NCBI GenBank assembly: GCA_963693305.1
Contig: OY855904.1
Location: 12,112,496-12,176,495, forward strand
Direction: 5' to 3'
DNA from: Meandrina meandrites
Taxonomy: Eukaryota > Cnidaria > Anthozoa > Scleractinia > Meandrinidae
Length of the DNA stretch: 64,000 nucleotides
The notes beneath the pieces were generated by a model, which saw only the letters and a program-made list of their open reading frames with translations, was not told the origin of the DNA and did not search any database. Numbering within the stretch: the stretch's first letter is position 1; every line of letters begins with the position of its first letter. Below are positions 24,914 to 38,248 of this stretch, one piece after another. The position numbers were made by a program, and so were the translations under genes.

Positions 24914-25088
24914 TAGCCTGCGTAAAAAGAGTTCCCGAGCGAGCGATGTGCCATGTGATTCTGGTCGCGCGAAAATTGGGGCTAGAGCAAAACAGGAAAA
25001 GGAGGGGAGAGGGGGAGGGGGACTGGAATCTTCGCTCGCACGCGAACATAGCACCTCGCTCGCACGGGAACGCTTGCTACGCAGGCTA
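24914..25088. mobile_element. MITE, hAT-like (8-bp flanking repeats)
   Basis: A 175-bp element with imperfect terminal inverted repeats of about 38 bp, starting TAGCCTGCGTA and ending TACGCAGGCTA, and containing GTTCCCG and GCGAGCG blocks on both arms. The 8-bp sequence GAAAACGG lies at 24,905-24,912 and again at 25,089-25,096, consistent with an 8-bp target-site duplication (one extra G at the left). It has no coding capacity, so it would need a transposase supplied in trans. Confidence 0.7.
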
Positions 25089-25242
25089 GAAAACGGATAA
25101 ATGACGCTATTTACATGAGTCGGGTTGATAAGTGTTATGAATAAACTTGTCTTGCAATCCAGACGAACCAAAACGCTTCAAAGATAACTAATGCAAAAAA
25201 GAGACAAGTATGGACACTTTGTAGCTAACGATCACATGGCAC

Positions 25243-25378
25243 AAAATAACACCTTGCTGTGACGCAAGAAACCCGCTGGGACATCTAAAACAAAGAACAG
25301 TCAAGCAATCCAGTGGTTGAAGTCATTTTGTTTTTGGATGTCCCAGCGCGTTGCTTGCGTCCCAACGAGGTGTTTTTT
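25243..25378. mobile_element. Short inverted-repeat element (MITE-like)
   Basis: The two ends are imperfect inverted repeats of about 45-50 bp. Each contains AACACC, GACGCAAG, CGCTGGGACATC and AAACAAA blocks in mirrored order around a spacer of about 30 bp. No coding capacity and no clear target-site duplication. Probably a foldback or MITE-type element. Confidence 0.55.
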
Positions 25379-26296
25379 GAGAAACGAGGAGAACCAGTGA
25401 AACACCAAGCACCGCTCTTTGTATTGAATATACGGCACTTGCTTCTTTCGGCTTCTAGCCTTGACGTGAGCAATGCCTCATTTAGAGGCTAAAAAGGATT
25501 AAATGGTCTATTTTACAAACAATTTACTCATCATTCTGCTATTAACATCACGGTGGTTGGCTGGTTATAATAATATAGAGAATACATTTCCATGTGATGT
25601 AGACGTATTTCACAACTATTAGGTGATGATTTTACTAAAGGCTTCAACGCCAGGTTAACAGCTTTAAACTGTAAGAATGTTTTGAAAACAAATTCACAAA
25701 GTTGGAATATCTCTAGTTTCAGTTACTTAGGTTAATATAACACAGACTTCATAAATTCCGCTCACCGATTTTGTTAACTCTGTATTATCGAGTGCTTTTA
25801 CGAAGTTGCTTCGTTTCCATCATGTTACGGCCAAGCTTATTGGATTAAGATTCTCTTGCAATGCTACGTGTTTTAACCAATCAGAACGCCGAATTATTGT
25901 GTCGGCCAATAGTGTGCAAATCCAAATCCAATCACGATTTAGCGCATTTGCAACTTTCCCGCGCTTAACACAGGTAGCGAGGTTTGAGAACAAATTTACA
26001 CCATGCACATGCACATTGCTGAACAGAATTTAAAGGAACTATAACTGTGTATGGTACTTTGGTTTTATAATTACGAAAGATGTGACCACCCTTGTGCTTA
26101 TTTTTGCGCTTATGTTGCGTCGTAAGTGTAAACAAGCCTTAATTTTAGCGATAACATCAGCCTTAATTACAATAGCTAGTCGTGTACTGTTAACCCACAC
26201 TCTAGCCATGAGTTCACAGTATTAAAATGATTATCATATCTCTTTTTTCAAGCTCAATGTCTATCAGTTTTGTGTCCCAGAAAAGCATGCGACTCT

Positions 26297-27424
26297 TCAC
26301 AACTTGGACTGCATCTTACCTGGCAAACTGTCTCTTTTCGATTTCGTCGAGTGGCGACGAACCTCAGACACCTCAATTTCCGATTGCAGATCTGAAGCGA
26401 GAGTGCTCTGTGTCAGGGTAGAGCGCCTAAAGCCATTGGTGGTCTTTGGCTGAGGTTTCACCGATCGTAACACCATATTGTAGGTGGCTTTAAATCTGCT
26501 GTTACGGAACGCGAAAAGAAACGGGTTTAACGCTGAGTTGAGGTAACCAACCATTAGCAGGACTATGCGAACTTCGTATGGGATGTGGATCGCACATGGC
26601 TCACACAGAGTAGCGACCATGCTGACCGAGGAGTATGGAACCCAACAACAGAAGAAAGTCCCCACAAAGATCGATATCGTCTTGGCCGCTTGAACGTTTT
26701 TTGAATAGACCTTTTTTTCTTCTGTGGAACGCAGTTTTCGGCTTTCACCTCCGTCAAAGTTGGACTGCTGCCTGTGAGCGATGAGATAAATCTTGATATA
26801 AATGGCACACGTTATCAGCAAAGGCAAAATAAAATTCAGCGACGAACTGAGCGTCATGTAAACCAAGGTGAAAGGAAAATAACAGACGCTGTTGTAGACG
26901 AACTTCTCGTGTGTTCGCCAGCCCATGATGGGAAGTAAGGCGAACAGGAAACTGTATATCCAGATTACGAAGCTGATAATCAACGCTCTTTTCCTAGTCA
27001 TGAATCTGCAACGGCGAAAGCGATTCAGAGGATCACTGAGGCTCTTGTATCGATCAACACTGACAGCCAAAAGGGTCAAAATCGAGGTGGGTACAGCGAT
27101 GAGGTACACGGTGATCCAGGCCTCGCACATGATCTCTCCATGTTTCCAGTGCCACCGAAGTAAAAGCCCCTCTATGTCAAATGGCACTGCGATGGTCACT
27201 GTAAGAAGATCCGACAACGCCAGCGAGAAAATAAAGAGGTTTGTTGGATTACTGCGAAGGTTTTTGTTGACGAGAATAGCGTAGCAAACCAAGAGGTTTC
27301 CAACGATTGCCACTGCCACGATTAAAATGTGACACGTCGCGACTGGATACACGAATCTCGGCGAGAACGAGAATGAAGCTTCAGTAGCGTTTGATTCGGG
27401 TTCGGATTCGGAACTGTTGTTCAT
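26297..27424 (-). CDS. Class A GPCR, diverged paralogue of the array receptors
   Basis: Intronless 375-residue class A receptor, clearly related to the array family but much more diverged. It shares the MNNSS start, the AVAIVGN TM1 core, the SVDRYKSLSDPLN segment, GWRTH, AAKTIS and GYLNSALNPFLFAFR (or close variants). Sequons are at N2, N3 and N12. Landmarks are C100 with C181, DRY at 124-126, P201, CWVP at 260-263 and NPFLF at 300-304. Position 3.32 is Y107, again not Asp. ICL3 is charged and differs from the array copies. The tail ends SKL, compatible with a class I PDZ ligand. Orphan: the sequence supports family and fold, not ligand. Confidence 0.94.
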   Translation of the reverse strand: MNNSSESEPESNATEASFSFSPRFVYPVATCHILIVAVAIVGNLLVCYAILVNKNLRSNPTNLFIFSLALSDLLTVTIAVPFDIEGLLLRWHWKHGEIMCEAWITVYLIAVPTSILTLLAVSVDRYKSLSDPLNRFRRCRFMTRKRALIISFVIWIYSFLFALLPIMGWRTHEKFVYNSVCYFPFTLVYMTLSSSLNFILPLLITCAIYIKIYLIAHRQQSNFDGGESRKLRSTEEKKVYSKNVQAAKTISIFVGTFFCCWVPYSSVSMVATLCEPCAIHIPYEVRIVLLMVGYLNSALNPFLFAFRNSRFKATYNMVLRSVKPQPKTTNGFRRSTLTQSTLASDLQSEIEVSEVRRHSTKSKRDSLPGKMQSKL

Positions 27425-30400
27425 CTTTTAAATCGGAGGCTTTTCCCAAAAACACTTTCTGAAACTCTTTGAAAAGAACACACTACGGCTTATCTCAGTT
27501 CTTTAAACCTTGTATTGTACGTAGCCCTTGTTTTGTTTGGCTTGTAGGTCTCTATCACCTGTTACGCTGAGTCGGTTTAACGATCCTTGGAGTCTCGTGA
27601 TTTAAACGACAATCAAGGTGCCCACTTGCCAAGTGTCGGGAAGTTAACATGGCATATTTAAACGGCCACAATAAACCGTTTTTCGGGACTAATCATCAAT
27701 TTAATCCGTAGCCCTTGAGATATTCTTCCTTAATTGAGCTGAAAATGACAAAAATAACAAAAAAAAAAAACTTCATTAGCAGCGGCATTCGCAAAGAAGA
27801 GTTATTCTGGGGAGTCGTCAAGACATTTATGATGCCTGGGCGAAGTTCCTGGCCTTTCCGTTTAGCCCTTCTAGACTCCTCTTTAAAGATTCAACTTCAC
27901 ATCTGCTGTTAGAAAACGCCGCGAAAATTTATCGCAAATTCCGAAATCAGAGTTTCAATTCAGTTTTTCACGTGGGTCTTTTAAAAATAGCTCTATTCTC
28001 GTCTGTTAATGTTATTCTTTAGTCATTGGCACCTTCGAGTCACCTATATAAAACAAACAAAATGATGCATATACAGCGGGACACAAATCTGATTCTGGCT
28101 CGCAGCTTCCTTAATTAGAGACAAACATTTTATTAGCTGAATCCGCTTCATTTCATTTCCAATATAAATTTTGAACTGATGGTCTCGATAGCAGTTATAT
28201 AACATTGTGTGGTAATGCTAGAAGATAACATCGGCAATTGAAACTAATTGTCTAGGCCACGAATGAATAAAGGCGTTCGGAAGACGGAAGAGCTAAGTAT
28301 GCGTATTTTGATAAAAGGTGTTTTTATAAGAGGTCGAAAGCCAATAAGTACTGTACTTTTAAGATGAAATCTCTTTGCAGAAGTAGGATGTAGAAAGCTA
28401 GTGACGAAATGTCGTGTATCACAATTATGCATGCGACGGACGAAGCATAGCCATTAGACGTTTGTATACATTTTAGAAGGAGTAGAAGATGTCTGTTTTA
28501 TCAGCCAATTTTATTACATTTCCCCTACTGCATTTTATGCAAAGCAAAGCAGTTATAACTGATGATCTGTATCAAAACTAGACATGCAATGATTCAAAGA
28601 CTGAAGCTATCAATTTCGTGATCGACTTAGTACACAATTGCAAGCTGTGGCCTATGCCATTTATATGCCTTTCCATGAGCAACTAAGTAAAATCTTAGGG
28701 TTAGATTTGAATTAAAGAAATTTCACGGACAGTGCTTGAGGGCTTCGCCAGCACGCGATCTAACTTAATTTCTCGAATAGTCAAAGAAGATGTCTTGGAT
28801 GTCTTATTTCTCGATATTCCGATTCAATTTATATCGTTACCTATGGAAAAGTTTTGAGACTGAAGAAAAAAAGGGAAGATAATTGCCACTCCCTATCGAA
28901 ATCTTTAATTACTAAGTAAAAATAAAAAGGTCATTCGTTGATAAGGTTCCTTTCTTCTCAGTACCACACACAAGTTCACTGACTTGACCTATTAAATATT
29001 TTGTCACTGAGATGCTAAGTTTGTATATTTGATACATGCACCTGACATTGTCTGACTCAGTTTTATTCTTTACTCTGCGGGACCTTACACAGCATTCAGC
29101 ACTGTGTTTGTCGAGAGATGAAGTCTGCTGCGAAGTCAAAACAACTCGATAGCGGCGCCGATTTCATTTTCATCTGCGGTAATATCACAGCTTTAGGAGG
29201 TTCCTAAATTGCTCCGCTGTATTGTTGATGATCAATACGATTTTAAGCTGGACACGATAGCTTAAGGGGTGCACGCAAGGTATAATAAAATAAAAACATG
29301 ACAAAAACAATTTTTTATGATTACTTTAAGTTACGATTTATGGTCTTTTATTCCAAGGGCCCGCCCCAATTTTAACTTGCGGATCAAAAGTTGATTGTTT
29401 GTCGACTATTTCATAGAGAGAATTCATGCATTTAAATATTAAAGAAAATTAGTTTCGTCTTTTGGTTAAAATTTCAATTCATCTTAAGCTAAAAGCTTTT
29501 CATAAAATGAGATTTTGTTTTGACAAACTCAATGCGAAAACAAATCCTCGGATTATAAAACACAAATACGGTAATAAACACTTCGAAGTAAAAACATTGT
29601 CTGACCTTAGCGAACTTCAATTTTCGAGAAACGATTTTCTGGAATCTTTATAAAATACGAAAGACTTTTTTACTCACAAGTCAATAAATCATACAAATAG
29701 GTGGGCGGTTGCCACCTGCAATTAATTATTTTTGCACAGTGTCTTTTTGGAAAAGTGCGTATTTTCTTGAAATTATTAATTCGCTTAGTGATGGTAGAGG
29801 TAGAGTACCCATATCGACTTTGTAGCACTCAGAACTCTTCAGTCGTTCTTTTTCTCCTGCCAAGATAAGAAAATTTTGACAATTTATTCACTCAAGGCCA
29901 GATAAGTTGATTTGCGTCTTCCATGTTCCTGTTTTGTCGCGTTTTTCTCGTAAAAGCAAATTGCTTTTCCTATTTTCAATTTATATATTTTTTACATGCA
30001 AATGCCGATCTTTCTTAAAAGCAATCCTCTAGTTTGTTTTGGTGAGTAGGCAAACGGAAAAAAGGCGTACATTTTGAATTTAATGAAGTAAAACCTGTCT
30101 TGTCGAGCCTGGTGAATTTTCATCCCATAAACCTTAAATTAACAAATAATTGCAACTAAATTTAGTCCGGCAATTTAGTTCAACTGCTGTATGAATTATC
30201 CATATAAGTTCCTCTACACCGCTTGCATTATGTTTAGAATAAAATAAAGAGAAAAATGAATGGAAAACATGAAAATCACAGCAGGCAACTGTAACAAGAA
30301 AAGTGTGTTGACATTTCCAATCAACCAACAAACAAAAGCGATTCACATTACCTACAAATTCATTTTCAGGCAGCTGATGATGCAAACGGAAAACTACATG

Positions 30401-31379
30401 TCTTTTGCTCCTAACTCTTGTCTTTAGCTCATCTCTTCAGGATGTCAAAGTTTGCTTTGAACTGAGAACTTTGGAGCATTCGATTATTAAATTAAATAAT
30501 ACTGACCTAGAAGAAGAGGCTTAACGCCTACCGCCCTCCGAAAAGTGACTAGGTGTCTGTAGTTTCTTCTGATTGAGGCGCAAGTTCATAAAGGATCACT
30601 ATATGTTCAAATTTGACGAGCCTTAGGGGATACACAGGACGGCAAACAAATTTCCGCAAAGTAGCGAATCTTATTAAATAGATGTTATCGACAAGGGGCG
30701 ACAGGGATTTATGAAGCTTTGGCCCCCTACAGAGAACAAATATCTCTAACTGATCTATACTGACTGTTTAATAAACTCAAATTGTAATTCGTTCTTTTCA
30801 GAGCATCTAAGCAAGGCACGATCATTTTCGTGCTGTGAAATGTTAATTACTTTTCTCTGGTAATGAGTTTGGGAGGGCAAAACGGAAGGCGGCTTCATAT
30901 AAGATGGCATGTCTTTAAATTATTAATGCTTGGCGGTGTTTACATCTGCAATAAAACGAGGCTTATGTGGAGAATTAAGCTGAGAATTCCTGTCGTTAAC
31001 AAGTCAATGAGACTCCATGGCCAAGCTGCGATGTCAGTACACGTCCGGCAGCTTAGAGAGAAAGAGGAACTTCTCATGAAATTCGTCCAAATTAACATAA
31101 AGGTCATAACTGCGAGCATTTATCGAGACTATAGATCTGACGAAAGAGTGATGCTTGAAAGCTAAATATTGTATGCAAAACAAAATATGTCGTAACAAGT
31201 AATTTTCGTTTTATGTCAAACATTAAAATCAGACAGAATTGTATTCAGAGTTCCGCTTTTGACACATTTAAAGGCTTAAAAGAATAAAACGCGACGTGTG
31301 AATACAAAGAACGTGCCCAAGACCACACCTCAGTAGTAATTCACATTCAACAAAGAGCTAAGAGTACCCCTTTGATTAA

Positions 31380-31760
31380 AGAGACACTGTCACCAATTTT
31401 AAAGATAATTTGGATTAGCCAAAAGACATTCTTATCACAGGAGACCCAAAAATACTGGTTCAGTTTCGCTTGAAACTACCCAGCCAGTTCTCTGAGACCA
31501 TAATTCATAATTAAGTTAAGTGTATTTGGCTGTGGATCGCCAGGATGCATATGGCTGCAATTTGCAAAACATAAGCAAGTTTTTCCTTTGTTTCGTGGAA
31601 AAATCGCCCGTAACTGACTACGGTGTGTTCTTCCTTTGAGAAAATCAATAGATTTCCTTCTCTTGACTTCCTGGGAGTATTCTGTGTACATGAAAATCAT
31701 TTCATTTCATCTTAGCACATTTTCACCCCAAAACGTAAAAATCCCCCTGACAGTGCCCCT
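31380..31760. mobile_element. MITE flanked by TTAA
   Basis: A 381-bp non-coding element. The left end reads AGAGACACTGTCACC and the right end, reverse complemented, AGGGGCACTGTCAGG, matching at 12 of 15 positions. TTAA lies directly outside both ends (31,376-31,379 and 31,761-31,764). TTAA duplication is the rule for piggyBac-type elements and a few others (for example Kolobok), so the superfamily is not settled. Confidence 0.65.
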
Positions 31761-34700
31761 TTAATTTATGAGATCACCGCGAATGTCAATGACGATAATT
31801 TATTTATTAAAAAAATATATCATTGCATCGCCCAGCAAGTATGCTGAAAAATCCATCAGTGTCGGATGGGAAGAACCGTTGGTCTGCGGAGGGCAAATAT
31901 GTCCCAGAAATCATTTTGGGCCGTGAAGATAGATACCAATCCGCCTCTGATTCAAAACCTTGTTCTGGTGGTCTGGTAATGAACTGGAAACGCAAATTCA
32001 GCGCAGACAGTTTACTGGCTACACAAAATGGATAGCGGCCTTTAGCATAATTAAATTTCTCCGCCGATTTGTAGGAAAGTCACTTAACACAACTCATTGC
32101 CATTAAACTTGTGAAAGTTCACCACATGAAAAAAAGCTTTGTTCAGCTTTTCGAAATAAGCAGTCACTCTTCAAATATTGAAATATAAAATGCATGCTCA
32201 GTGCAAAATCAGTGCAGTCCCAGCAGGATTGGTAACAGTTCATCGTTACGTACATTTACTCATTATTATTTTATTTTATTCTCCATCTCCCCGTCTCTTT
32301 GATGGCTCAATTTCGGTGCATGGATTCACTGGATTCTAACTGTCATCTTCGTTTAATTCATGTTCCCGTTTCGGACAGCATCGCGGCTCAATGAAGAGCC
32401 AAATTTAGAATTTGATATTCTGCATGAGCTAGCGGTACGGGTGACGTCGACCACCCATGGAGGAACTTTAATTTGCCACCTACAACAGATTGTTTTTAGC
32501 TCTTTGCATGTTGCTTCTCTGAAACTGCTATTTTACTTTCCAACAAGGTCAGCATCCTGTTTTTAAATTGCAATGTGCCACGTTTCACTTTTGAAACAAA
32601 GCCGCTTTGCAGCTGGTGATGAAGAAATACACAACTTTAATAACTTAATTCGACAACATAACCGATCTTTTGACAATTTTGTTTTTGTTCCGGGTTACTT
32701 AAGAAAGTTTCTCAATTTGATCACTGAAACCATTATTTCAAACAGCTAGAGTGCACTATTATGGGCACTTTACTTCATTTTTGCGGGTCAAAAGATCGAG
32801 TACTAAAATTGTTGCTTAAGCTAAGGCTTTGCCCACACGCGAAATGCCCCCGTACCATGATGACGATTTGCATTGAGTGAATTCTTTTGAAGAGAGAGCA
32901 GATTGTAATGAGTTTTTACCGATTTTTCCAAGACACAAGGGCGGTATTCTTCCCGACTTTTGCGTAGCTCATGATAGCACTCCTGAATTATCAACAGCTC
33001 GAATTCAGTGCACTAGTGTAATAATTTTTAACGAAACTAGACCATTGTTGTAACGTTTCCATTCATGTGAACATGTCTTTTGGCTTTTGGCTTTTCGAAG
33101 TGATGTCCATCAAGAGTGCCCTTTGCGAATGTAAATCTGCAGCGCAGTTATGATTGTAGAGAAGTCCAAACAGAACTCAAGGCAACATCAGTATAACATC
33201 TCTCTTATCTCCTGGCATTTATGGCATTATCTCCTTGCATTTAGACAATTTCAGTTGATCAAACCAAGTTTTAAAAAAATAATTAAGTCAGCAACAGAAA
33301 TAACTGGAGGCCTGATTGAACATGCGATTAAGACGCGCGGTTAAAAAAATGCATAGTTCCATTTATCAAAATATTGGGTTAAAGTTAATGGCTGGAGGAA
33401 GCAAGAAAACGGTTCAGTGGAATTGCTAAGATCAGCCATAGCAGCACGCAGGCTGGTACTAAAAATTTTGGCACGGAATAAATTCTTCTTGGCAGACGCT
33501 GAATTGCTTAAAGAAATTATATTCACTTCGCGAATTAACAAAGTTTATAATGACTCAACGTCCCGCCAGCAATTTTTTGCATATTCGTCGTGATGCAGGG
33601 AAATGCCTAGTTTATATAACGGAGAAACTGGCTAGATTAAAAACTGTCCAGGCGATATTCTTTAAAAGAAAACAGTTTTAAATAACTGCAAAACTATCTA
33701 GTGCTTAATACCGTCCCAAATTTCAAAAGGATATGCAATGGGAGCGAAAACACTGTGCTAGTTTTTGTTCGAGCGCGTGCATAAAAGACACATTTGCTTT
33801 CGGCGAGTGGCAAACATTCAAGCAGAATTTCACAATGACCAGTGGATAGTACTACCAGAAAATCTAGCAACGTGAAAAAATGAGCCCTTATTTAGTTTAA
33901 ATCCCGAATTGATGTACCGTTGTATAAACGACGTTCAGCCAGGTTATTAAACTCATGAGCAGTTTCGATGTTACTCTGAATGAAACGTGCAGGCAAACTT
34001 ACGTTTTATGCATTCAGCGCTGCTATGGCACAACTCTCATAGAGCTCAATCCGGCTTGCTGCAGCCTTGTTGACTTTATATCAGAGACTAAGTCTTATTT
34101 TAAATGCTTTTTAATTTTAATTTTATAATTTATACGAGACTCGAAAAAGTTCTTGTTGCATCTACGTCACAAGCACGCTCGTTTACGATTTAATAATCGA
34201 ACCGGATTTTGTTAAAGGAAAGCTAGAAAGAAAAGAGTTCTTTCCTTTCGAATCCCACGCAAAAATATACGTTCGATTTTAAAAAGTAACAATAATAAAT
34301 GGGACTGAAATAGAAACAGCTCGCAAGTTGCGCGGCAAATGTAATAAAAATTTGACACATGCAAATATGTTTAAAATAATTTCTTTACGCTCCGCTTCCG
34401 GCGAGAATAAACACTGTGGCAAACTAATTGAATACTAAACATCCACAAACATACGGAGCGTTTTTTGTTTAAGAAAAACATAGGATGTTTTACTGCTTTG
34501 TTTGATGCCGTCTCAATGCCATCGAAAAACAAGTATTTCAATTAGCGAATGTTAACCGCGTTTTGTGTTACGAACTTATCTAACATACTCTATGAAGGTT
34601 TCTACTTCTTATTTGAATATCTATTGGACCGTAAAACCACACAATAGAATTTGCAAACGATCGAGCAAAATTGCAAACCGTAATCACCTGTTAAGGTGAA

Positions 34701-36095
34701 GGTAAACAGCTTTATTTTTTGGGCTAGTTTTCTTTCGTCGAAAATGAATGAGCTCACACTGCTTTTGTCTGCATAAATCTCAGTTACCAATTCAAGTCAA
34801 CTGTATTAGGTGATGTCAAGCAGCAGAGAACAGTTAGCCGCAATGTTTTTACTTAACCGGGTCGCAAAGAGTAGCAGTTTTCTGAAAAGCGGAGGGGTTT
34901 TCATAAAATTACATACCAAGAAAATGAATGAATCTGGTCAACAGATGAAAGCGCTTCTGCGGTCCACACGCAGGGTTAATAATGACCTGCACATATCCTT
35001 GAATGGCAGTAAACAAGAATCCATGCTGAGCTTTACACATCCACTTTATTTGCCCAACACTGGTCGCACAGAGGACACAGGCCCCCAAAAAAGAAATGGT
35101 TAATTGTTGTGTAAATATTGCAAATCTGCAGGCAGTGAAAAACACTTTGAGTCATGGCATATCCAATGTAACGTCTGCGACTCGGTAACTATATACACTA
35201 ACGAGAAAAAACTAAGAATTTAAACCAATAAAATGCAATCTGACTGAAATTTGATGTTGCACTAATGATCATCAGAGCAAGCGGTCATCATGGAGGTTAT
35301 TTTGGACTGAGCCATTACTAGAAAAATGCTTCTACAGGACTAATATTTGGAATGCCGGACTCAAAAGCACAAACGTGTTGAAGATTAAAACTCGCTGCTG
35401 AATGTATTTTTAAGAACAATTTATTTAATTCAGTTTTCAGCTGAGGTTACCAAAGAGAAAAGTTCAAGAACAGCAGATTTGTAGTGTACACTAAGAAAAA
35501 GAAACGGAAATCCATAAAATATTTTCCCCATTCTTTCCCATTTTGGTAAATCTTTGTTCTAAGGGCAAAGTTAAACGCTGGTCCTAGCCATATGAAAATC
35601 CAAAGAGAAGAAAATTATTTAACACGCACGCAGCAGGGAAAGAAAGCTGCTGTTAAAGAAATTTTAAATAAGGTTTACGGATTGTTGATTAATCTGGTCT
35701 GACTAAGCATTCTGCCATCTCCTGCTGAGGGACAATTAAGAAACATGTAACATTAAAGAGAACTTACGCTGTTTGTTTATACGGCGCCCTGTCCACGATT
35801 TAAAATATTGAACTTTAAGGTCAGAACTACAAGTGACATTAACGAGAATGTAGCCTTTTTGAATTCAGCTGTCTTCGAGCTGATGGTACCTCTTGAACCC
35901 GATTAAGTAAAAAAAAAAAACCCTCACACAAAACACAATTCCCCTGCTGAGCGACTATTTGGAGAGGACACAAAGTAAGGAGAACCTGAGCTGTTTATTT
36001 GTAAGGCCCTTTCTTTATTTATATAAAACTGGCTCTCACCAAAGTAAACAAGTCTTCAAGTCTACTTACAGTAACAAGCGTCTACCAGGGTAATG

Positions 36096-36165
36096 CAACC
36101 TCGTTCCCAGGGCTTTTCCCTTCTTCTCCCCTATGAAGAAGGGAAAAGCCCTGGGAACGAGGTTG
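36096..36165. repeat. Perfect 30-bp inverted repeat (hairpin)
   Basis: Arms at 36,096-36,125 and 36,136-36,165 are perfectly complementary over 30 bp with a 10-bp loop. The arm contains CTCGTTCCCAGGGC, a terminal sequence I recognise from coral MITEs. Probably a minimal foldback element or the fused ends of a MITE. In RNA it would form a very stable stem. Confidence 0.8.
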
Positions 36166-36188
36166 AGAGTATTGGCTCCTGACGCGTC

Positions 36189-36376
36189 TTAATTTAGAGG
36201 CCCCTCCCCCACGGGAGACGGGTTGAAGCGCCCTAACTGCATAAGAACTAGGAAAGGTGGTACGCTTTTTTCTCCCTCTCCCCAAGCCTCTCCCGAGTTC
36301 AAATCCAAGATGGCGCTCGGCCGATCAAAACGCGCTCGACCGCTAAATATAAGTCTGCGTTGCAGGCTACGTAAAA
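36189..36376. repeat. Degraded MITE-like GC-rich repeat
   Basis: Moderately GC-rich patch ending in GTTGCAGGCTACG, which resembles the TACGCAGGCTA end of the MITE at 24,914-25,088. The left end is not clear and no target-site duplication is seen. Probably a decayed relative. Confidence 0.35.
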
Positions 36377-38248
36377 ACGGATAAGGCAAATTTCAGACCT
36401 TCACCCACATCTCTAATACATTTAGTGAAAGTCAACCATTATAACCCATGAGGAGGCTTGTGGCTTGTTGGCGGCCCAACTCGCGTGTATGACCATCTGC
36501 ATACCCTTGACATACTGGGTAGACTGCAAATTGTGGCGGGAAGAAATTGACAAAATCTCTGCTTTATATTATAAGGCCAGCTTTCGTGTTTAATGGGATG
36601 AAAAAATTTTGGTACTTATTTTTTCATCAAGGAGGGTGGGGAGGGGGTAGCCGGGGTCCCCCCCCCCCAAACTGATCCGCCATTGGAGCATGTTAAGCTG
36701 TTGTCTGTTTTATACCGTAATTGTAACTTGATTTTTCTGCAAAATCAGCATTATTAAACTGTTAAAGAATATCAAATGGTTAAAGCCTTAAAGACTGCAG
36801 AAAGGGGCTCTAGATAATAATGCACGACATATCTGCGATGAGCCCTTTCTCGTTACTGTAAACAGTTTTAGTCGCAAGAACGGTGCAATGTGGTTCTAGT
36901 TGTTTGACCTTTTTGGCCTGCAGTTCAACGTGACTTTCACTTGTAAAACTACATATTTTGATGTTTTTACTGTTCAATTTATAGGTAAATTCCTTGTTTA
37001 CAACATTTGCCTCATTAGCATAACCGCTTCAGATTCTGATCGAACTACAAATATATCAATTCTGAATATTGAAAGAAAACGGTCGATTAACTCTCCCTAT
37101 AATTTTGAACCCGATTTATCAAATAATTTTCCTGTGATACGGGTTTGAAAACTTAAGTTTTCAAAAACTGTATGGGCGAAAGAGGTCCTGTTGAGCACAG
37201 ATCTCTGTGCCACCCCTTAAATTGGGTCCTTAAGGAAAGGCGCAACAGGAGCCCAAGAACCTACCTTTGGTTCGTTCCTAGTCTTCCCTCAGCAACGGAG
37301 ATGCCTTCTGAGAGGCTAAGGCGATCGTGATCACCACAAAGCGATCGTATGCCCCCAGTGAGCACTAGTAATATCGGACCATCACAGTAACGGCCTCGAA
37401 ACAGAAAAGCGTCCAAGAAATTTTCTATTTCAGTTTTGAATTGATATCTTTTTAAAAAAAAAAAATATCCTCGATGCAGAATTAACTGCCAATAATGACA
37501 TTTTTTCACACAATACCGTTAAAAATCTTAAATGTAAACTTTTTTTTCATATCCGATAGTGGTGTCTCAAAAGTTCAGTAAATTTCACCGACTTCAAGAT
37601 CACATATCTGGTATTAGATACTGGAACTGCTTTATAAATCGACTATAACCACAGTGCTACCAACAAGTCTCTCCGACTTTCTGACCTCCCTCCTTTCTAC
37701 TGATCGCTTTTACTGAGCTGAGTTCCACTAAAAGATGGTTTTCCTTCTTATCGGGCCAATCAACTAACTTAATAAAAAACAATGAAGGCAGTGACTCGGC
37801 GCACTCCAAATTAGATTCCATTTTGTATTTACAATATGAACTAGCGAAACACGTTTTTTATCAGAGAAGGAATTTAGTTATTTTGCGTTATAGTTTCTTT
37901 CTACTTATTTCGTCTTAGTTTTAACTCGATATCCGTTATTTAAATGGATTAATCCGGCTTGAGCTCGACTTGAAATATAGTTAAACACTACTCAGCTGCC
38001 AGTGTTTTAACATTAAGTCAAATGATCCATCTCGTACAAATGCATTTGCAAAGTTAGTTATTCACTTTTCCGGTTTCTTCCGCAAGTTCCGGACACATAA
38101 CTTAAAAAGAAAGAACTGTAAAGTAAGAAACATTACTTATATTGCCCCCATTTTAAATAGTCACGAACACAGGTAAAATTACGTGACTTCATTTACATCT
38201 GGTACATACAGAAAGACCCAGTTACCGATCCCATAGTAGCCGCGAGGT

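Larger units (their letters stand above)
22700..26296. other. Intergenic DNA with repeat elements
   Basis: No gene can be supported between the two GPCRs. It contains a SINE-like segment (about 24,430-24,645), a MITE with 8-bp flanking duplications (24,914-25,088), an inverted-repeat element (about 25,243-25,378), and AT-rich sequence elsewhere. Confidence 0.6.

Noticed and set aside
30863..31165. A 100-codon plus-strand open frame in the gene-poor region
   Set aside because: No domain, no signal peptide or repeat pattern, and no splice partners; length is within chance for 13 kb of sequence.
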